A stretch of DNA of 64,000 nt from Meandrina meandrites (lineage: Eukaryota; Cnidaria; Anthozoa; Scleractinia; Meandrinidae). Positions 61,271-64,000 of the stretch are shown here, piece by piece; position 1 is the stretch's first letter, and each line of letters starts with the position of its first letter. The stretch is from positions 3,230,495 through 3,294,494 of the forward strand of contig OY855915.1 of the NCBI GenBank assembly GCA_963693305.1, written 5' to 3'. The position numbers were made by a program, and so were the translations under genes. Under the pieces are notes generated by a model that saw only the letters and a program-made list of their open reading frames with translations, made no database searches and had not been told where the DNA came from.

Positions 61271-64000
61271 TTAGGCATATTTTCTGATTAAAAAAGAACA
61301 GGGAAGAGATAGGCGGGTAAAAGACTTGATGGAAGAAAATGACATTGCCTCTTTAATCGTATGTTCGCGAAAGGTTTTGAAAGGAACTGATTATTTATTA
61401 AAAAAAACAGTTATTTGTTATATATGTTGTGGTCCAATTTTATCCTTGGTTCAAATTTTATTTTCCTTTGTTTCAAACTCATTATCATACATTATCACAC
61501 CCAAAAATTGAAAAGTCAAAACATATTTCTTTAAAAACAGTTAATGTCAAGCTAAAGTGCTTTCGAGAGAATACTTAAGATAACAGGCGTACATTTGTAT
61601 GGAAATGATTTTCATGTGGCGCGCGCTAATTATTTTACCCATTACAAGACACGAAAACACGAAAAGAAAGGAGACCAATGTCGAAATAATACTCATGTGG
61701 CGCGTCCTAAGTATTTTACCTTTACAAGACCCGTAAAAAAAGGAGACCAAGGTTAGTTATCTGAAGGAAGAGAGTCCAAACTATAACCGGATCACTTAGT
61801 TTTGTGAAGAAAGTATTTTTAGCGGCTCTCTTTGCTTGTAGGTATACTAATTAGTTATGTGACCATTTAGAAGCACTTAGTATAAGTAATAGAAACAGTT
61901 AATGTCAAGCTAAAATGCGTTCGAGAGAATACTATTGTATCGAAATGATTTTCACGAGGCGCGCGCTAATTATTTTACCCATTACAAGGCACGACGACAC
62001 GAAAAGAAAGGAGACCAATGTCGAAATGATTCTCATATGGCGCGCGCTAAGTAATTAACCTTTTACAAGACACGAAAAGAAATGAAACCAATGAAAGAAA
62101 GTATTTTTAGGAAATTTCTGATCAGGTGATTATATATTTTCTTTGCTTGGTATAAGTAATAAAAACATTTAACATTAGGCTAAAATGCGTTTGTTTACAC
62201 ACGTATAAGTCTGTATCGAAATGATTCTCATCTGGTGTGCGCTAATTATTTTACCCATTACAAGACACACAAAGAAACGAGATCAATGTCAAAATAATTC
62301 TCAAATGGCGAGTGCTAAGTGTTTTACCTTTTACAAGACACGAAAAGAAAGGAGACCAATGTTGGGTATTTGATAAAATAGAGTCCTAACTATAACCGAA
62401 TCACTTGGTTTTGTGAAGAAAGTCTTAGCGGCTTTCTTTGCTTGTATGTTTAAGGCTGGTTACAAAAATCCAGTTAATACATCTGCCGAGTTAAAATAAA
62501 ACCTACAAATTCCTACTCATTGTTTTAAGCTTCCAGAAAAGAGAGAAAGAGAGAATGTAAATATAACAATCATTGTTGCATTTTGGAACTGAAATTCAAG
62601 GATAACGCTGAGTATGAAAAGAACGTTTAAAGTCTACAATTTCAGACAGAAGAAGCAGGAATGACGAAGCAAGATTGTCAGTTGTTACCTGGGAAGATAA
62701 TTGGTTAAGTTTAAAAGCTTTTGTCGACATTAAAAATATGACCATTTAGAAGCACTTAGTATAAGTGATAAAAGGTAATTATATCAAATAACAACATGTT
62801 ACGGTGTGAAGCAAATTCAGTAATATTCAAATTTACACACGTTAAAGGCGCCCAATTGATCAGCGGCTTTCTTTGCTTGGTATAAGTAATGAAAACATTT
62901 AACATTAGACTAAAATGCGTTTGCTAACACACGTATAAGTCTGTATCGAAGTGATTCTCAAATGGCGTGCTTTAATTATTTTGCCCATTGGAAGACACGA
63001 AAAGAAAGAGGTTCAATGTTGGTTATCTGACAACAACAAGACAGGCTCTCGTTTTTGTCTTGTGTTACCTTGACGTTGTCAAGGTGACACAAGAAGGGTA
63101 CATTTTCATTAGTCTCTGCTATTGTTTGCCATGTTACCTTAGTTCACACACCCAACTCCCTAAATATCCCTGCACCAGCCTTAGACTGAAGAGAGGCTTT
63201 TCCTTTTGCTGACAGATCATTATCCGAGTAAATTGATTTCTTAACACATTCCTTGCGAAGAGGAGTCAAGGAATTTCGTTTATACCTGTCGAAAAATCTA
63301 GACCCTCTGCTAATGTTCTACAGTTCAACCATAGAACATCGCCAGGGGTCCAGGATTTCTGAATCGCATAAAGCTCGTCATGTCAACAAATTTGCTGAGT
63401 AGAAAATGGCTGTGAAGAGTCTTTTAACGGGGACGAAGCGCTGCGTCCGACTAGCCACGATCTATTAATTTTATTCAACTGTCAACTTGTATTGTTAACT
63501 TTTAATCGTAAATTTTTAGCTGCTTGTGAATTTTTTATGAGCAAAAATGTAGGTAATTTTGTACACTGCTCGCGGTCATTTATACCAAAGTGATATATAC
63601 CATGGTATTTGCTAGAAAGAGCGAAAAACTACTACCTACAGAGCAAAGTAACTTCATAGATTTAGTATCAGTAAAATGAATCGCGCTTTTTTGCTCTTGC
63701 ATGAAATGGCCACCTGGGAAACCATATCGCCACTACTTTATGCTCAGTTAAACTATTATCGAAATACAATTATCGTCTGGTGCTTTGTGATTTATTCACC
63801 CAGACGTGGCCAATCATTGTAAGGTACGTTCTCAATTGGAGACACAGCACGGTTTAGTAAAACACTCTGTTTAAATCAATCTATTTATTTCTTCGAGAGG
63901 TGATTAACGAGGTGAGTGAACAATATATCTAACAACAATATTTTTTTTCGAACTGTGCTATCTTTTCCTTATTGTTTATACCTAATTGCAAATTTCGCCA
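61271..64000. repeat. Tandem array unit 3, left part only
   Basis: This matches 4388-10315 and 33558-37000 once private insertions are removed. It has the intact empty sites for the insertions at 4824, 7818 and 35007. The outer-arm repeat starts at 63407 and runs off the window. It shows that the array continues to the right, so more peptide gene copies may follow. Confidence 0.9.

Overview
The window looks like nuclear DNA of an animal, most likely a cnidarian and probably a stony coral. It is AT-rich, carries spliced genes with GT/AG introns, and is crowded with short inverted-repeat elements and decayed LINE pieces of a kind I associate with coral genomes. The species call is inference. 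Only two kinds of protein-coding gene can be supported: the last exons of an NGLY1 (peptide N-glycanase) gene at the left edge, and a family of small secreted cysteine-rich peptide genes present in four copies.

Layout. Positions 1-1879 hold the 3' end of NGLY1 on the + strand. Positions 1880-4387 are non-coding, with a decayed tandem repeat and a 534-bp direct duplication packed with ATCGAT hexamers. From 4388 to the right edge the sequence is a tandem array of very similar units of about 27-29 kb: unit 1 at 4388-33557, unit 2 at 33558-61270, and the start of unit 3 at 61271-64000. The units are nearly identical over long stretches and differ mainly by private transposon insertions of 0.3-3 kb.

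Each unit is itself a large imperfect palindrome. An outer arm (about 9.7-13.2 kb) reappears inverted at about 31.0-32.3 kb. An inner arm (about 16.0-21.4 kb) reappears inverted, more diverged and interrupted, at about 21.5-30.07 kb. The inner arms each carry one copy of the peptide gene, so each unit has a convergent pair: + strand at 16407-20147 and - strand at 26379-29734 in unit 1; + strand at 42707-45214 and - strand at 50858-54261 in unit 2.

The four peptide genes share four coding exons, a nearly invariant signal peptide, an acidic propeptide and a dibasic processing site. The two + strand copies encode almost the same 82-residue precursor, with six cysteines in the mature part. The - strand copies have a different mature part: one predicts a 68-residue, four-cysteine form, and the other is broken by a 17-bp deletion. 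A conserved leader with a diversified cysteine-rich mature peptide is the usual pattern for secreted defence or venom peptides, but no function is shown here.

The rest is mobile and repetitive DNA: a foldback element at TTAA, a Harbinger-like element, several TIR elements, a Crypton/DUF3504 fragment, two LINE 3' ends, hairpins with hammerhead-like cores, and a 24-bp minisatellite of about 60 units inside a TIR element. No tRNA, rRNA, CRISPR array or bacterial gene was seen.
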